Below, piece after piece: positions 47,633 to 59,459 of a stretch of 64,000 bases of DNA (positions within the stretch are counted from its first letter, which is position 1; every line of letters starts with the position of its first letter). A program made the position numbers and the translations under genes. The stretch lies in NCBI GenBank assembly GCA_036874045.1, contig CM072344.1:14418501-14482500 (forward strand), in the 5' to 3' direction. The DNA comes from Cymodocea nodosa (Eukaryota; Streptophyta; Magnoliopsida; Alismatales; Cymodoceaceae). The notes below the pieces were generated by a model, which had not been told where the DNA came from, searched no databases, and saw nothing but the letters and a program-made list of their open reading frames with translations.

Positions 47633-50600
47633 ATGGGGTACATTTTGCGGGTAAGGCTGTCGTCCTTCTTCGCCGGTGCCGCCGTGGCCTCAGGCTTCGG
47701 CTTCTACTACCTCCACAAGGACTACAAGATCGCCCACGATTCCATATCTCGCCAGGTATCTCCCTACTTCCCAAGGTTTTCATGTTTTCTCTTGAGAATT
47801 AGGTCTTGGAATCGTCATGTTTCCGTTCACCACAGATTCCGATTTCCGTGTTTCTTTTGGGGGATCGGTAATATTGTGTTTGCTTGTTTTGGCCTGCGAT
47901 TTTGCTTCTGTGGGAGGGAGAGGCACGTTGCGGATTAGCTTTTAGGAGGACGCCACATGCTTGAGATGCGAAATATATACCGATTTGGGAGCGATATTTT
48001 GGCTTAGGTTGTCAACAATGAGTAGAAACAATAATGATAATTGTGCATTGCGCATCGGACGCAACACCTTCTTCTAAAAGTAGGACTTTCATCTCCATGC
48101 CAAAAATAATAGGTAAATTGTATGGAATAGTAAGGAAAACTTTTGTCAAGGTGACCAATCTGAGTAAAGGAAGAGCCAGATAGAAAAAGGAGATTAAGTA
48201 ATGATTTTCTTTCTTTTATTGCTATTTTCAATGTGTAAATAAATACATTATGTGAATATATGATGAAAAATGTCAAATTTCCTTGTTTAATTGTGAAGTT
48301 CTCAGGTCCTTGTACAGGCATTATAATAGGTGATCAATATAAACTTTTTGATTGAATGTTTATCATAACTTGGCTATTTTATGTGTTATAATAAAAATAG
48401 AAGATTCCAAACTAGAAAAAAAAAATAGACTACCAAGTATCAACATGATTTATCAAAACTAGAAAAGGATCTAATAATATGGGCATGATCTATCAACAGA
48501 GTATCATTCATTACATGTTCCATAAGGCACATTATGCAAGCAGAAGGGATAGTAACATGGCAGGAAGTATGACATGCATGAAGGATGTGACAGAAAGAAG
48601 ATGCTGCACATGCATGTTGGCATTTAGTTAATGGCTAATAATTAAAGTAAGGTCAGCGAATTTTACTTGTGATCCAACTTGACTCTGCGGAGCCCTTCCA
48701 CTTCCCTTAACGAATGGAATTTTGGCACATTGGCATCGGAAAGCATGCTTGCAAGATGGGACCCAGGCAGGGCATTTACGTTGGGTTTCCACACCCATAC
48801 CTTGTACCAGTTTCCCATGCCTAGGCTAGAAAATGCCTTCCCACACAAGGAGTGTTCATGGGGTGGAAAAGGAAGGGGGGCATGACAATGTGCATGCTGA
48901 TGCAAGTTGGGGACTTAGCAGGCTAGTGGTCTCCGACAGGGAGGGTGGGCTTTGCTCATGGAATGAGACATCTTCTTCTCCATTGCTCATTAACAATCAT
49001 GCATGTGAAGACGGAGACTAATACATGAAATTGTTGGAAAAACATGTGGAGTCAGTGCCCAAAGGGTGAAGGTGCCATGCTTAGCACTTCACCATTCTCT
49101 CGACACCTTTCATTAGCTGAAGAAAATCAAAGCCAAGGGTTAGTGGGGTGGTTAGGAATCACTCAAAATCGCATAAAAAAAAGGGAAAAGATGAGAAAAT
49201 TGTGCATCTTTGACTTTGTTAAAGCTCACCAACTCATCAATTCATTATCTATGTTAAGGGTCCCTCAAGCAATCAATATGACATCCTGGCTCACAAAAAT
49301 CAAAGAGACAAAGAAAGGAGTTGGAGCAAAGCAAGTGCTAAGTGAATTGGTCAAGTGGGAGTTGTCACCTACGTCAATGGGGGTGCCCCTACTGGATTTT
49401 AGGCTTCCAGTGGCCCCTCATGCTTCTCCAAATGAAGTTCTAAGGACTCCAAGAAGCTCCAAGAATGCAGATCTAAGTCTCCTCAAATGGGGATGTGAGA
49501 GGAGGAAAAATGAATTCTGTTATTTCTATGTAATGTCTGAATGTCAAAATAAGATCATCTGCAGAATGGGCCGATCAAAATGATCAGGCCATGCAAAAAG
49601 AAAATACAACAAATATAACCCAATGGCAACCCAACAAGATCAACCTTTAACAAAAGCCTTCTCCCAAGTGTTGAACAGGACGTTGGCTTGCATCTCTTAG
49701 CTCCTTTCAAATGGAGGTGGTTGAAAATCATATCATTTCTGTTCAACCAGACTGTCCAGCAAACTACATGTGTTAGGAGTAAATGTTGCTTATCTGATTT
49801 AGTTTTTCATCTATCTGAAGAATAATGTCCAAGAATTCCTACATTGATGTGAAGACTAGGCCCCTGTTAACTTCCTTGGTGGTTAAAGTATCCCACAATT
49901 TCCTGCTGGAGCTACACACAAACAGCTTCTGGTAGGGTGTTGCATAAAACACACTTGACATCTGAATCCGCATGCCACCTACTCCTATATACTTTAGTCA
50001 TTAGCAGTCATTAGCATGCTTTGTATAAGTAGCCTCGTAAACAACCTAACCTTGGCCGTGATTTACACTTCCATATGATCTTGTAAGGCTTTCATTTATT
50101 GTCAGCTGTTCTAGATAGTACTTTTAGCACCTTCTGACAGTGAGCAGACCAAAGTTCCCTTGATTGCACAACAAAGTATCCTGTCCCTCAGAGGACACCC
50201 CAACCTTGGGCAAACAAACCCAGCAAGGAAGTCATCTCGTCAATCTCCTCATCCTAAAGATAAAGTTCCTTGACCAGGAAGTTTGTTACTTAGATGAGTT
50301 GCCGCTGTTTACAATTTTGATAATAACAAGGATGCTAATGTGTGTGCATGGAGAATGTCATCACGAGACTCAAATAGTTTTAATTGAAGTCTTTGACTTT
50401 GTGTCACTTGAAAACTGAAAGGAAGAAAGAGGCGTTTGAAAACATGCAGCTTGAACTAAACATTTGTAACTATTCAAATTGTTAGCATAGCACTGTAATT
50501 GACTGGAAGAAAAGTAAATTGAGTAAAAAAAATGCTATCTGTTATGTATAGTCCATTGTAAACTAGATGTCACAGATTCAAATCATAAAGTGAAGAGCAT

Positions 50601-51756
50601 CTTGAACTAAATAATTTGGACTTTTTAGGCTGTTAGCTTGCGAGGTATTTGAGGGGGAGGAAGAAAAACGAGCTAACAAAATATGCTATTGGTAAAGATT
50701 GTTCCATTGTGACCTAAACGTATGGAGAGCAACTTGAAGTAAATAATTTGGACTTTTTAGGTTGTTAGCTTGCAAGGTATTCGAGGCGGAGAAAAGAAAA
50801 TGAGTTTACAAAATATGCTATATGGTAAATATTGTTCCATTGTGACCTAAATGTCAGGGTTCAATCCTAAAAGTAACCTATCCACTTATGAAGGTAAGAT
50901 GGCATATGATTAAGCCTTCATTAAGTATCACATTGATGGAAGTTAGGTCTGTAAATGGATATTCGAAATTTGATTCAGTTTTAAATCTGTTTACCATGAA
51001 ATTACTTGAATTCAAAATTTGATGGACTTTAATTAGATTTTGAAGTTCATATCTGAATAATATTTGGAACGAATTTGAATATATATGATATCCATCAATT
51101 AAAATTCAGTATGATTTGCTTATTTATGAAATTGGATATATGAGTATCTGTTAGAATTTATATGTATGATTTTATTTATAAATTTGTTATTTTATTATTA
51201 TAGTTTTATTTATATTTATAATCGTATTTGAATTCAGATGTCTTGAATCAAATATTCAAATTAAGATTTTCGGAATTGGATATTTGAATTCAGATATTTG
51301 GATTGAATGAATTTGTGTGAGATTTGGATATTAATGAAATTTAGTTTTTCAAATTTGGATATTCGTATTGAGTTTTGTCGGATTCAAATATTATCCAAAT
51401 TTGGATAAATCTGATGGCTACAGATTTGGATTATTTGGATACCAAGTGGATACGGATTTGGATATAGGTCTATTGAATTCAAGTCTACCCTATTTACATC
51501 TATAATGGAAGTCTTGTGCACTTATGCGTTATCATTGTTAGGTGTAAGTGCTTGGGGTTTTGAGTTGTTTGAATTAATGTCGTTATGACATGGTATCCGG
51601 AATAATAACTAACTTACCTCAGCCAATCTTTCTAAATTTGTATGCACGCATGTCATCCAGGTGAAGAGTATAACTGATTCACTTGACGCACGCATCACTG
51701 CCCTCGAGAAATTGAAAGGGACAGAAAATTCCAGTCAACTGGAACACTCAGAATAA
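47633..51756 (+). CDS. 72-residue single-pass membrane microprotein, two exons
   Basis: Exon 1 (47633-47755, 41 codons) begins MGYILRVRLSSFFAGAAVAS; exon 2 (51661-51756) encodes VKSITDSLDARITALEKLKG and a short polar tail to TAA. The phase-0 join uses CAG/GTATCT and CATCCAG. Residues 7-27 form one hydrophobic helix (RVRLSSFFAGAAVASGFGFYY), followed by a basic LHKDYKIAHD stretch and a short amphipathic helix with heptad character (SLDARITALEKLK). Near-identical small proteins occur across flowering plants from memory, with no established function. An N-terminal anchor and a soluble coiled tail would suit a small subunit of a mitochondrial or other membrane complex, but that is a guess. The 3.9-kb intron holds a tandem repeat and a hAT MITE. 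Confidence 0.88.
48360..50520. other. Intron sequence, origin not recognised
   Basis: Part of the microprotein gene intron. 48660-49580 is less AT-rich than its surroundings and has several mid-length frames (62-179 codons) in different phases, suggesting decayed transposon DNA, but no family motif could be identified. Confidence 0.35.
50525..50870. repeat. Tandem repeat, unit about 132 bp
   Basis: Two nearly complete copies begin at CTTGAACTAAATAATTTGG (50601) and CTTGAAGTAAATAATTTGG (50733), each followed by the same ACTTTTTAGG-TGTTAGCTTG core and a TTGTTCCATTGTGACCTAAA phrase. A partial third copy precedes them (from about 50525). Confidence 0.8.
50944..51504. mobile_element. hAT-type non-autonomous element (MITE)
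   Basis: The 561-bp element is bounded by a perfect 8-bp target duplication ATGGAAGT (50936-50943 and 51505-51512), the length made by hAT transposases. The inverted ends are TAGGTCTGTAAAT and TATAGATGTAAAT (right, read inward), 9 of 13 matching; xGxTGTAAAT starts are common in plant hAT MITEs. The interior is built from diverged GGATATTTGAATTC/GGATTTGGATAT words and has no coding potential. Confidence 0.88.
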
Positions 51757-51799
51757 TCTACAGAAAACTGTTCTCATGAAGAAACCGAACAGCCTTTGT

Positions 51800-54700
51800 T
51801 CAGTCCTTGTACTCGTGTTTTGAAGTCTTACCCAATGACCCAACATGTTATATATTTCCTCCAGCGGGAATATTTCCCAGAATCACAGACATGGAGCGGG
51901 GGTTCGTTTTTTTCATTGTCTTATGCTTTTATCTCCTTCTCAAGTTATATTTTGAAGCTTCTCTAGTTTGTTCAAAGATGAGGCTTGTGATACCAATTGA
52001 AATACATCACTTTTTAGCATGCATGTTCTTATTTTCTAGGGTTTCACACTCACGATTAGGTTGTGTGGAGACTAGAAACTATATTTAACTAACTCTTTTT
52101 ATATCAAATATATGGTATCACTTTTATTTCAGAATATCCCAAGATCGAAGATTTGTTTGATAGATCATTTAATGCGTTTTTGAAAAAAAATTACAGAATT
52201 CTACTTTATTCATTTAGAGTTTTCAGTTCAAACTGAATCATTTTTTAAAGTTGGTGTATAGAAATAAATTGGTATTGAATAATAATACGTTTAGTAACTT
52301 TTTATAAACAATACGTTTTATAAACAATACGTTTTATAACGATTAATGAAAAATATTAGCAGCAGTTTCATATGTTAGATCAAAAAAACATTATAAAATG
52401 CGCCCAATTCTCTAATTCCAAGGTGGTTCATCTGATCTGTTACATTGGTTGTGTTTACATGTCGAAACTTTGTCGGCTCTGACTTGTATCTGATTGTATC
52501 AGATGAAAATTCCAAGGTAGATTATCTGAGTTAGATATCTGATTTGTATACATACGTTTTTCTAAACGATACATGTAATTTTTTTAATGCATTTACGTAT
52601 TTGATTGAGCATTAATATCTGCCACCTAATATTAGCTTTGCTTGAATGGTGAAATCCATATTTGCAAATCTGTTCTTCTTCATTCCTTAATAATATCTAG
52701 AAATATGGTACTGAAGAATATTTATTGTAATTCCTTAATGACTAAATGTTTGAATCATGTATTTACTGAAAGAAATTATATTTATTTGTTAATACGGCAG
52801 AAAAAGAAATTTCACACTTATTCAAGTAGTTAGACCTCTTGATGTTTTATTTTATGAAAGTGATGTAAAATGCTGATTTTGCATTATCTACAAGTGTAAA
52901 GTATTTATTATATTAAAAATAACTAACTACTTTGATAAATTAGTTTTTCTATACGAGAAAATACATATATTCAATGCTTATAAGTTTATATGACGACTAC
53001 AATAATTTTGAAATCATTTTACATTGGAAATATAAGTGAGAATAATGTATAAAATGATGACACCCCAAATCCAATTATTTCATCAGAAAATCGTAAATCA
53101 TTCCAGTCACCAAAACGTTGAGAGAAAAAGAAAAAAAGAATCTGATAATCAACCATAACCAAAATGTCATAAAACAATTTCTAAAAAAAAAAAAATATTA
53201 TGACCATCATACAAGTATAAAAGTGCAAAAAAAAATAAAAGAAAATTCATGCTTACGTCCAAACCACATCAGCACGAAAGTTGACTTGTACACCAATCAA
53301 AAGAAAATCACACTTCCACGACACAATCAAGGTATAAAAAAAAGAGGGGTGTTCTAATGCTGCTTTCCGTTGATTGTACTCCATGGCTGGATGGATTTTT
53401 TAATCTCAGCATAGTTTTAAAGATAGAATATATTGTTGTTTCGTGAATCACACATTTCCTCTCGTTAACCTTGCCTTTGGGTATTATTTTGGAATCATGT
53501 CATAATGCTTTATGTGAAGTGCGAGTGTTTGTGCACGAAAGAAATTAACGAAAAATATAATATGTTTGTGCTTAATGGAAAGTGACAGTTCTATTATAAT
53601 TTTTTAGAAAAAGTTTTATAAAAAAAAGTAGAGTTATTTTCTTTTTCGAGCTGAATGATCTGAAATTGATAGAAAGTAAAGAAAAAAAAAAGGAAGAAGA
53701 GAAAAAAAATAAAAAGAAATGTAATTTGTTAAATTTGTATATTAAAATAAAATAAAATAATAATAATAAATTTTTATAATATGTTAAATTTATATTAATC
53801 TCATAATGTATAATATATTCTTACGAAGAATGAAAATATTTTTTAATTTTTTTATAAAGTTGAGATGTTTAAAAATATTTTTATATTATTCATTTATATT
53901 TTATTATTTTTTCACTTTATGTTATTTTTTGAATATTTCTATCACTTTCTTATCAGTGTACAAATATTATATTTTTTTAACGATTTTTTTGTAACTTTTT
54001 ATAATTTTTTTATTTATTATTTTTTAAATTTTCTGACATTTTCTTTTATGTTACTTTTTATTTAAGTATACCTTAAACACAATCCATGCCTTACGGCTCA
54101 TTTATGCTGTGTTTGGTAGTCCATGACACAGTTTTGACTGTATTGGGTTGTGTCGACAGGTTATATCTTTTTTGATATCATCTTAAAGTTGTAAAATCAG
54201 CATATCATATATGAAAAGCCTTGAGAAACTTAAGATTACGTAATCAAATCAGTACGTTTTTAAAAAATGATACGTCACTTTTAGAAAAATCTATTGGTAC
54301 GGTGTCGATTTTAATATTAGAACATGTTGAACCGACTCTTACTTCGAACACGGTTAGTTGGCAGTTCCAATAGACATCTTTAGATATTAATAATGTGTTT
54401 TCATGTCATTTCAAATCTTGGGATGGGATGGGATGGATAGATTAAGGTGAAATAAATGGGTTGGGCCTGGCGTGGGCCGGAAGGGTACTACTCATTTCTT
54501 TCTTCCTCTCCACCCGCGCCGGCTTGCAAGGAAACGCAAGGCACCAGTGGACGAGTGCGCTGCCGTGCAGGCGCAAGAGAAGGGGAGACGGCAAATGACC
54601 AAATCCCCAAAAATAATAATTAAAAGCCGCTTTCATGGGAGAGAGGCTTTTGGATTTGGATTTCTTGTGATCATAACAATTACAAGAATAAAAAAATATT

Positions 54701-55270
54701 CTGGATGGTCTTTTTTTTGTTGTTGTTGTTGTTATTATTGATAAGATGGTAAAATTAAAATAAAGTTAAGTAATGATCAGACTACCTCAACTAATGAAAG
54801 ATTTCAAGGAACGAATAAAAGTTTATTTATTTATTTCAAAATATCACTTTATTGCTTAAACACTGAACCTTAAGAGGAGGTTTACTTCAAAGTACTCATT
54901 TCTTGCTTATTTTTACCATTTTGTGCATTTCTCAACCTGTCTAGCTATCTATATATGAAACCAGCCTTTCATATTGAGATGGAATTTAAGATGATTTTCG
55001 TTTACCTTAAAATGGACGTAGGATCAAAATCAAACTCCTACCCTAACTACAAGTGAGGGAGGTTGTCGAAGATGTTCTTGTTTTTATTTGCAAATACACG
55101 AAGGTTAGAGGTCATCTTGTATATGGATTAGGTTATTTAGATAACTACGAGTACATGATGATAAATTTTTTATTTATATTAAATAAGTATTGACCCTCTT
55201 AATCTGAAGGTCTTCAAATTTATTGATTTTTATTAAATTTATTAAAAATTTAAAATGGTGGTGCATTGCT
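51800..55270. other. AT-rich intergenic region
   Basis: No supported gene. 53600-54070 is nearly pure A/T. A short GC-richer piece (54455-54600) carries GGGCC/TGGGCC words and small open frames on both strands but nothing recognisable; it may be an isolated promoter-like or decayed exon segment. Confidence 0.45.
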
Positions 55271-55274
55271 ACAT

Positions 55275-55665
55275 TTATATATATATATATATATATATAA
55301 GTAGTACGCTCTAGTATGTGTGTGTGTGTGTATATATATATATATCTAGAGAGAGAGAGAGAGAGAGAGTTTCAATGTTACTGTAGGTATTTATAGTTAA
55401 CAATACTGTAAATACTTATCTCACTATTTAGATATATTAATTTAAAATCTATGAATGATAAAGATTTTATCTTAAACCAAATAATATTTCTTTTCTGTAC
55501 GTACACATTTATTTCAAATATAATTTTCACTGTTCATAAATTTTAAATTGATGTATTCAAATCATAAGATGAGTACTTATAGCATTGTTAACTCGAAGTA
55601 CCTGCAATCTTATTTTTTGGATATATATATATATATATGGTTATTAGTCTTAGGCAAAACTTAAG

Positions 55666-55698
<33 letters not shown>

Positions 55699-55790
55699 CA
55701 AGAAACTTAGGTAGGTATGTATGTAAATGTATACGTGTACGTGTATATATAAAAGAAAAAATATATGTATATATATATATTATCAACACA
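55275..55790. repeat. Compound TA/TG/AG microsatellites upstream of the MGNC gene
   Basis: Runs of (TA) at 55275-55299, (TG) at 55315-55330, (TA) at 55331-55345 and (GA) at 55348-55369, then more (TA) runs at 55620-55638 and 55664-55694. GAGA runs are the known target of BPC proteins, one of which is encoded in this window; any link is speculation. Confidence 0.9.
55744..55755 (+). promoter_or_regulatory. Candidate TATA box
   Basis: TATATATAAAAG lies about 150 bases before the MGNC start codon. Surrounding TA repeats lower its weight. Confidence 0.3.
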
Positions 55791-55903
55791 CGGACTGTGA
55801 CGGGCACTCACGGGTTAGTTGTTGCCAGGCTTAAGCAAGAACAATAATAGTTCATTACCATCGTTGTCGTTGGAAGCACAAGGAAGAGGGGAGGGGTTGG
55901 GTG

Positions 55904-56182
55904 ATGGGCAATTGCCTGGCGGGCGACGGCGCGGTGCATCCGGAGTGGCCGGTGGGGGAGGGCAAGGCGTGGCTTGGGAGCGGCCAGTGCCGGATCAAGG
56001 TGCGGATGACGGCCGGCGAGCTGAGGGAGCTGGCCCGAGACGGCGCCGTCGACGTCGCCCGGCAGATCATCGACGGGTGCAACGAGGGCAGGTGGAACGC
56101 CGTTTGCGCCGGACGAGTCAAATCTGCGCGCGCCCTAGAAAGAAAACAAACGTACACACATACATGTGAATTAGAAATTTGA
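55904..56182 (+). CDS. Small MGNC-type, probably lipid-modified protein
   Basis: A single exon of 92 codons starts MGNCLAGDGAVHPEWP. Gly2 followed by Asn-Cys fits N-myristoylation plus palmitoylation, which would place the protein on the plasma membrane. The body carries RIKVRMTAGELRELARDGAV, a basic strand then a helix as in a family of short plant MGNC proteins (possibly the DUF7890 type, from memory). The GC content is high, in contrast to the AT-rich flanks, as for GC-rich first exons elsewhere here. The last dozen or so residues (RKQTYTHTCELEI) look low-complexity, so the true end may be an earlier splice or a different stop. Unrelated frames overlap on the minus strand; I judge them shadows. 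Confidence 0.6.
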   Translation: MGNCLAGDGAVHPEWPVGEGKAWLGSGQCRIKVRMTAGELRELARDGAVDVARQIIDGCNEGRWNAVCAGRVKSARALERKQTYTHTCELEI

Positions 56183-56239
56183 TTTGATTATATATACAAG
56201 AAACAAAACGTTGAAAGTTTGAATTTTTATTTTTTATTT

Positions 56240-57000
56240 TTTATTTTAAAATAACTTTATCACAGTTATATGGTTCCTTGTCTGATTTGTTGAAGTAATC
56301 TTTTTTTTTTTTTTTTTTTTAAAAAAATTTTACGTTCACCAGAATTTATAGTTAGATGCAGATAGAATTTTTCATTCATACGGTCAACTTAACTTACACT
56401 TGGTGTGATCATGATTTGGATTGTTGTTATATAGTTTGATGTTTGATTTGTCGAAATAATATTTTTTTTAAAAATGTTTTTACATTCACCAGAATTTATA
56501 GTTAGATGTGGATAGAATTTTTCATTCATACAATTGATTCTATAGATTATGATTGAGATTGTTGTTATTTTCTTTTTTTTTTAAAAGGATAGTGAATTGA
56601 TCGTGTGTTTTGAACTCCATTGAATTCGAATTCGCTTGAAAAGAGACAGTGATGAGACCCCTCAGTGCCGAATTACACAAGCTTATGTATGATTTGAATT
56701 GTTGTTGTTAGATGGTTTTATGCTTGTTTTGTTGGAATAATCTTCTTTTTTTTATTTTTACATTTGGCAGAATTCAAATGAGGAATACGAATTTTGATGA
56801 AAATTACGAGTATCGTTACTCTTAACGAACTGAATTATTACTTTTAAATTACTCTTTTAAGATAGAATTTTTCGTTCATGGTAAGTTTTTAATTTTGCTG
56901 AAGTATTACCGTCAATTTATTATTTTAGAATGAAATGAAGTGAGAAAACGATTTATAGTTAAATGTAGATAGAATTTTTCATTCGACATCAAGCATTAAT
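56240..57000. repeat. Degenerate tandem repeat, unit about 170 bp
   Basis: ACCAGAATTTATAGTTAGAT followed by GATAGAATTTTTCATTC recurs at about 56338 and 56489, with shorter echoes near 56865 and 56950. ATTGTTGTTA and TTTGTTGxAATAATC pieces also recur. This is old local duplication. Confidence 0.6.
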
Positions 57001-58250
57001 CTAGTCCAGATAAAAAAGGGGGCATATTTGTAGAACTTGGGAAAGAAAAAATAATAATAATAAACTTGCAAGCAAAAGAGAGTGGTAGACCCATGTTTTT
57101 CCAATGATTAGGTGGTGTTTTTATCTACTTCAAACCTAAAATCTCATCATGGAATAGATGATTAGTTTCAATAATTTGTTGCTGGTAATATTAATATACC
57201 CAGCCTATGGCTCTTTGAGGTGACATCCTAAACCCTAATTTTTAAGGAAATATTACGTGACATTATTTAGAGATAAGGAAGTTGTAGACATCAATAAGTT
57301 GTAGGTATTTACAGTGTAAAATATATGACTTCATAATATCAGATGTTTATACTTTAAAGTTAGTTGAGTAAATACTTATTTAAAATTAGCTAAACTATGT
57401 TATTATGCATCATAAGATGAACATTTAGAACAAATTTGCTGTTGACGGTAATAGTAACATTTTTTTGTACCATATTTGTCCTTTTCCTAGAAACTGATGG
57501 TTCAAAATGTCTCAAGAGAAAAATAACTCGTGTGGTTAACGTAACAATGTAATCCATCCATTTCTTCTGGTTACATGAAGTGGTTAGCCAAATTTCTAAT
57601 TAAAAGAGTTCGTTCATCTTACAATTTAGATAGATAACTTAAAATATGTCAATAACAAAGAATATATTTAAAATAAATAATTTATATTTATTTTAGATGT
57701 AATCTAAATCGTAAAATAAATACAAAACAAAGACATTTTTAACTCTTCTAACAACACTGAACTAAATAATTTATTATGAATGGATTTGGATAACATGGTC
57801 AAATTGACGAAGCGTTCTAACTCATAAAATATTAGTAGACGCGTCGAAGCGGATACGTCACGTCACGCAAAAGCTTACGTCAAACCTTTTTTACGTACGC
57901 TATTGTATGCTGACAAGAAATGTTCACATCAGGAATGACATGACATAGTTTATCGTTATGATTCAAACAGCACCATCATCATTAAAAAGCACTAGACATG
58001 TTGACACAAAAAATAATAACCACATGGCTAACGAAATATGTTATATACAAACATATACTTTTTTAATAATATGAAGTGTCTTTTGTTAGTAACAGAGGGA
58101 GGATTTTGAAGTAGTTTGGAATTATTGAGATGGACATGACTTGATCGATAATATTTATTGACATTGACAGAATTGTGTAGGGATTGCGACTAGAATGGGA
58201 AAGAGGAAAACCTATGAGATTTATGTGCCATTAAGGGGGACAGATACTAA
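57000..58250. other. AT-rich intergenic region
   Basis: Nothing recognised apart from low-complexity sequence. It separates the MGNC gene from the convergent CID-type gene. Confidence 0.5.
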
Positions 58251-58410
58251 ACGACAACACTAGGGAAGTGTGAGGATGGCTTTATAGTTCACTAAAGATC
58301 GCCTGTGACAAATCCAGGTGGTTCAACATTACGACAACACTAGGGAAGTGTGAGGATGGCTTTATAGTTCACTAAAGATCGCCTGTGACAAATCCAGGTG
58401 GTTCAACATT
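58251..58410. repeat. Perfect 80-bp tandem duplication
   Basis: The 80 bases at 58251-58330 are repeated without a single difference at 58331-58410 (both start ACGACAACACTAGGGAAGTG and end GGTTCAACATT). A recent event or a local assembly error. Confidence 0.97.
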
Positions 58411-59263
58411 ACTGTAAGACAAATGATGGACAAGATCAAATTAAACGATTGAGAACCATTAGTCCATAGATTAGGTTAACTAATTGATCAACTGTTGTGC
58501 CTACTGACTTATACAAAAATTATGTGATTGTTAACCTAATATTAATGTGTGCTGAGAGATTGAACTAGAAGCAAATAAGAATAAATGAATGAAGTTTTCA
58601 TTGTTCTTAATAAAGTCACTGTTGGAACAGAAGAAATAAGTGAAGGTACGATCATTTTACTAAGATAACATAAAGCCTGTAGATATACGTATAAGCTATA
58701 TAGAAAGAGCAAATATACCATAACAATGGATACACCCTAAACCCACTTATAACACAACACTTCTTACTTTGAATGCCAAGTTACTATTTTATAATTTGTT
58801 ATAAAATATATATTATGTACAATAATGAATTTAATTGGTAATTTACCATGAGATATCATGTAAATTGTATATTTTATGAGTAGTATCTTACAAATATATA
58901 CCATAAAAATTTAAAAAGAATACTGACAATTTTAAACAAACCTTACTCAAGTTAAACGAAGTAAAACCAAAACAAAGGTAAATTGGGTACTTTCTACAAA
59001 GAACAGTCCAGGATTTGAAATGCCCAAACATTTCACTGTAGCATTTTGGTACATACCAGTAGTGACAGGAAAGTAAAAGCCTAGACATGAAAACTCAACT
59101 TTCAAACTAAATAGGACTATCTTCCTTCCATCCCATGTAGTTCATGAGCCAGAAGCATAAACCGCATAAAATAACTTACAAACCTACAGAGATGTACCTC
59201 AACAAGGCTGTTGAAATGTGCATATGTAATGTGATCATCAGCTTCATAAATTAAGCACAATTC

Positions 59264-59449
59264 TCACTGGTGACGAGGCAAACGTGGCCGAACTGGAGTT
59301 TTTGATGGGCTTACCCTGAAAAACAGAGAATAACATTTTCAGTTTAAAGGTGGGTGGGCAATATAAATAGGAAAAATTGATACATACCTTATAGGAAGAG
59401 ATCCCAGTATAACACCACTGCAATTGAGTGCTGAAATAGCACTTTCAGC
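59264..59449 (-). CDS. CID-type RNA-binding protein, last two exons
   Basis: Exon 59449-59388 encodes AESAISALNCSGVILGSLPI and the penultimate exon joins 59315-59264 (VSPSKTPVRPRLPRHQ, stop) through AG/GTATGT and TTTTTCAG in frame. This is the very end of the second RNA recognition motif and tail of plant CTC-interacting domain (CID8-13) proteins, which bind poly(A)-binding protein through an N-terminal PAM2 motif and RNA through two RRMs. The SPSKTPVRPR tail is diagnostic. The preceding exon (FVEFVM end) was not found between 59.45 and 64 kb, where a Ty3/gypsy remnant lies, so the intron is large or the gene is broken there. About 59263 downward would be 3'UTR. Confidence 0.85.
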
Positions 59450-59459
59450 CTGTACATAA

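Noticed and set aside
49044..49583. 179-codon plus-strand frame in the microprotein intron
   Set aside because: No domain, no splice logic and no match I recognise; most likely decayed transposon DNA.
54472..54741. Plus-strand 89-codon frame
   Set aside because: Begins with GTG and ends in a TTG microsatellite giving poly-Cys; no support for a protein.
55855..56157. Minus-strand 100-codon frame opposite the MGNC gene
   Set aside because: Shadow of the GC-rich plus-strand gene; no start context or domain.
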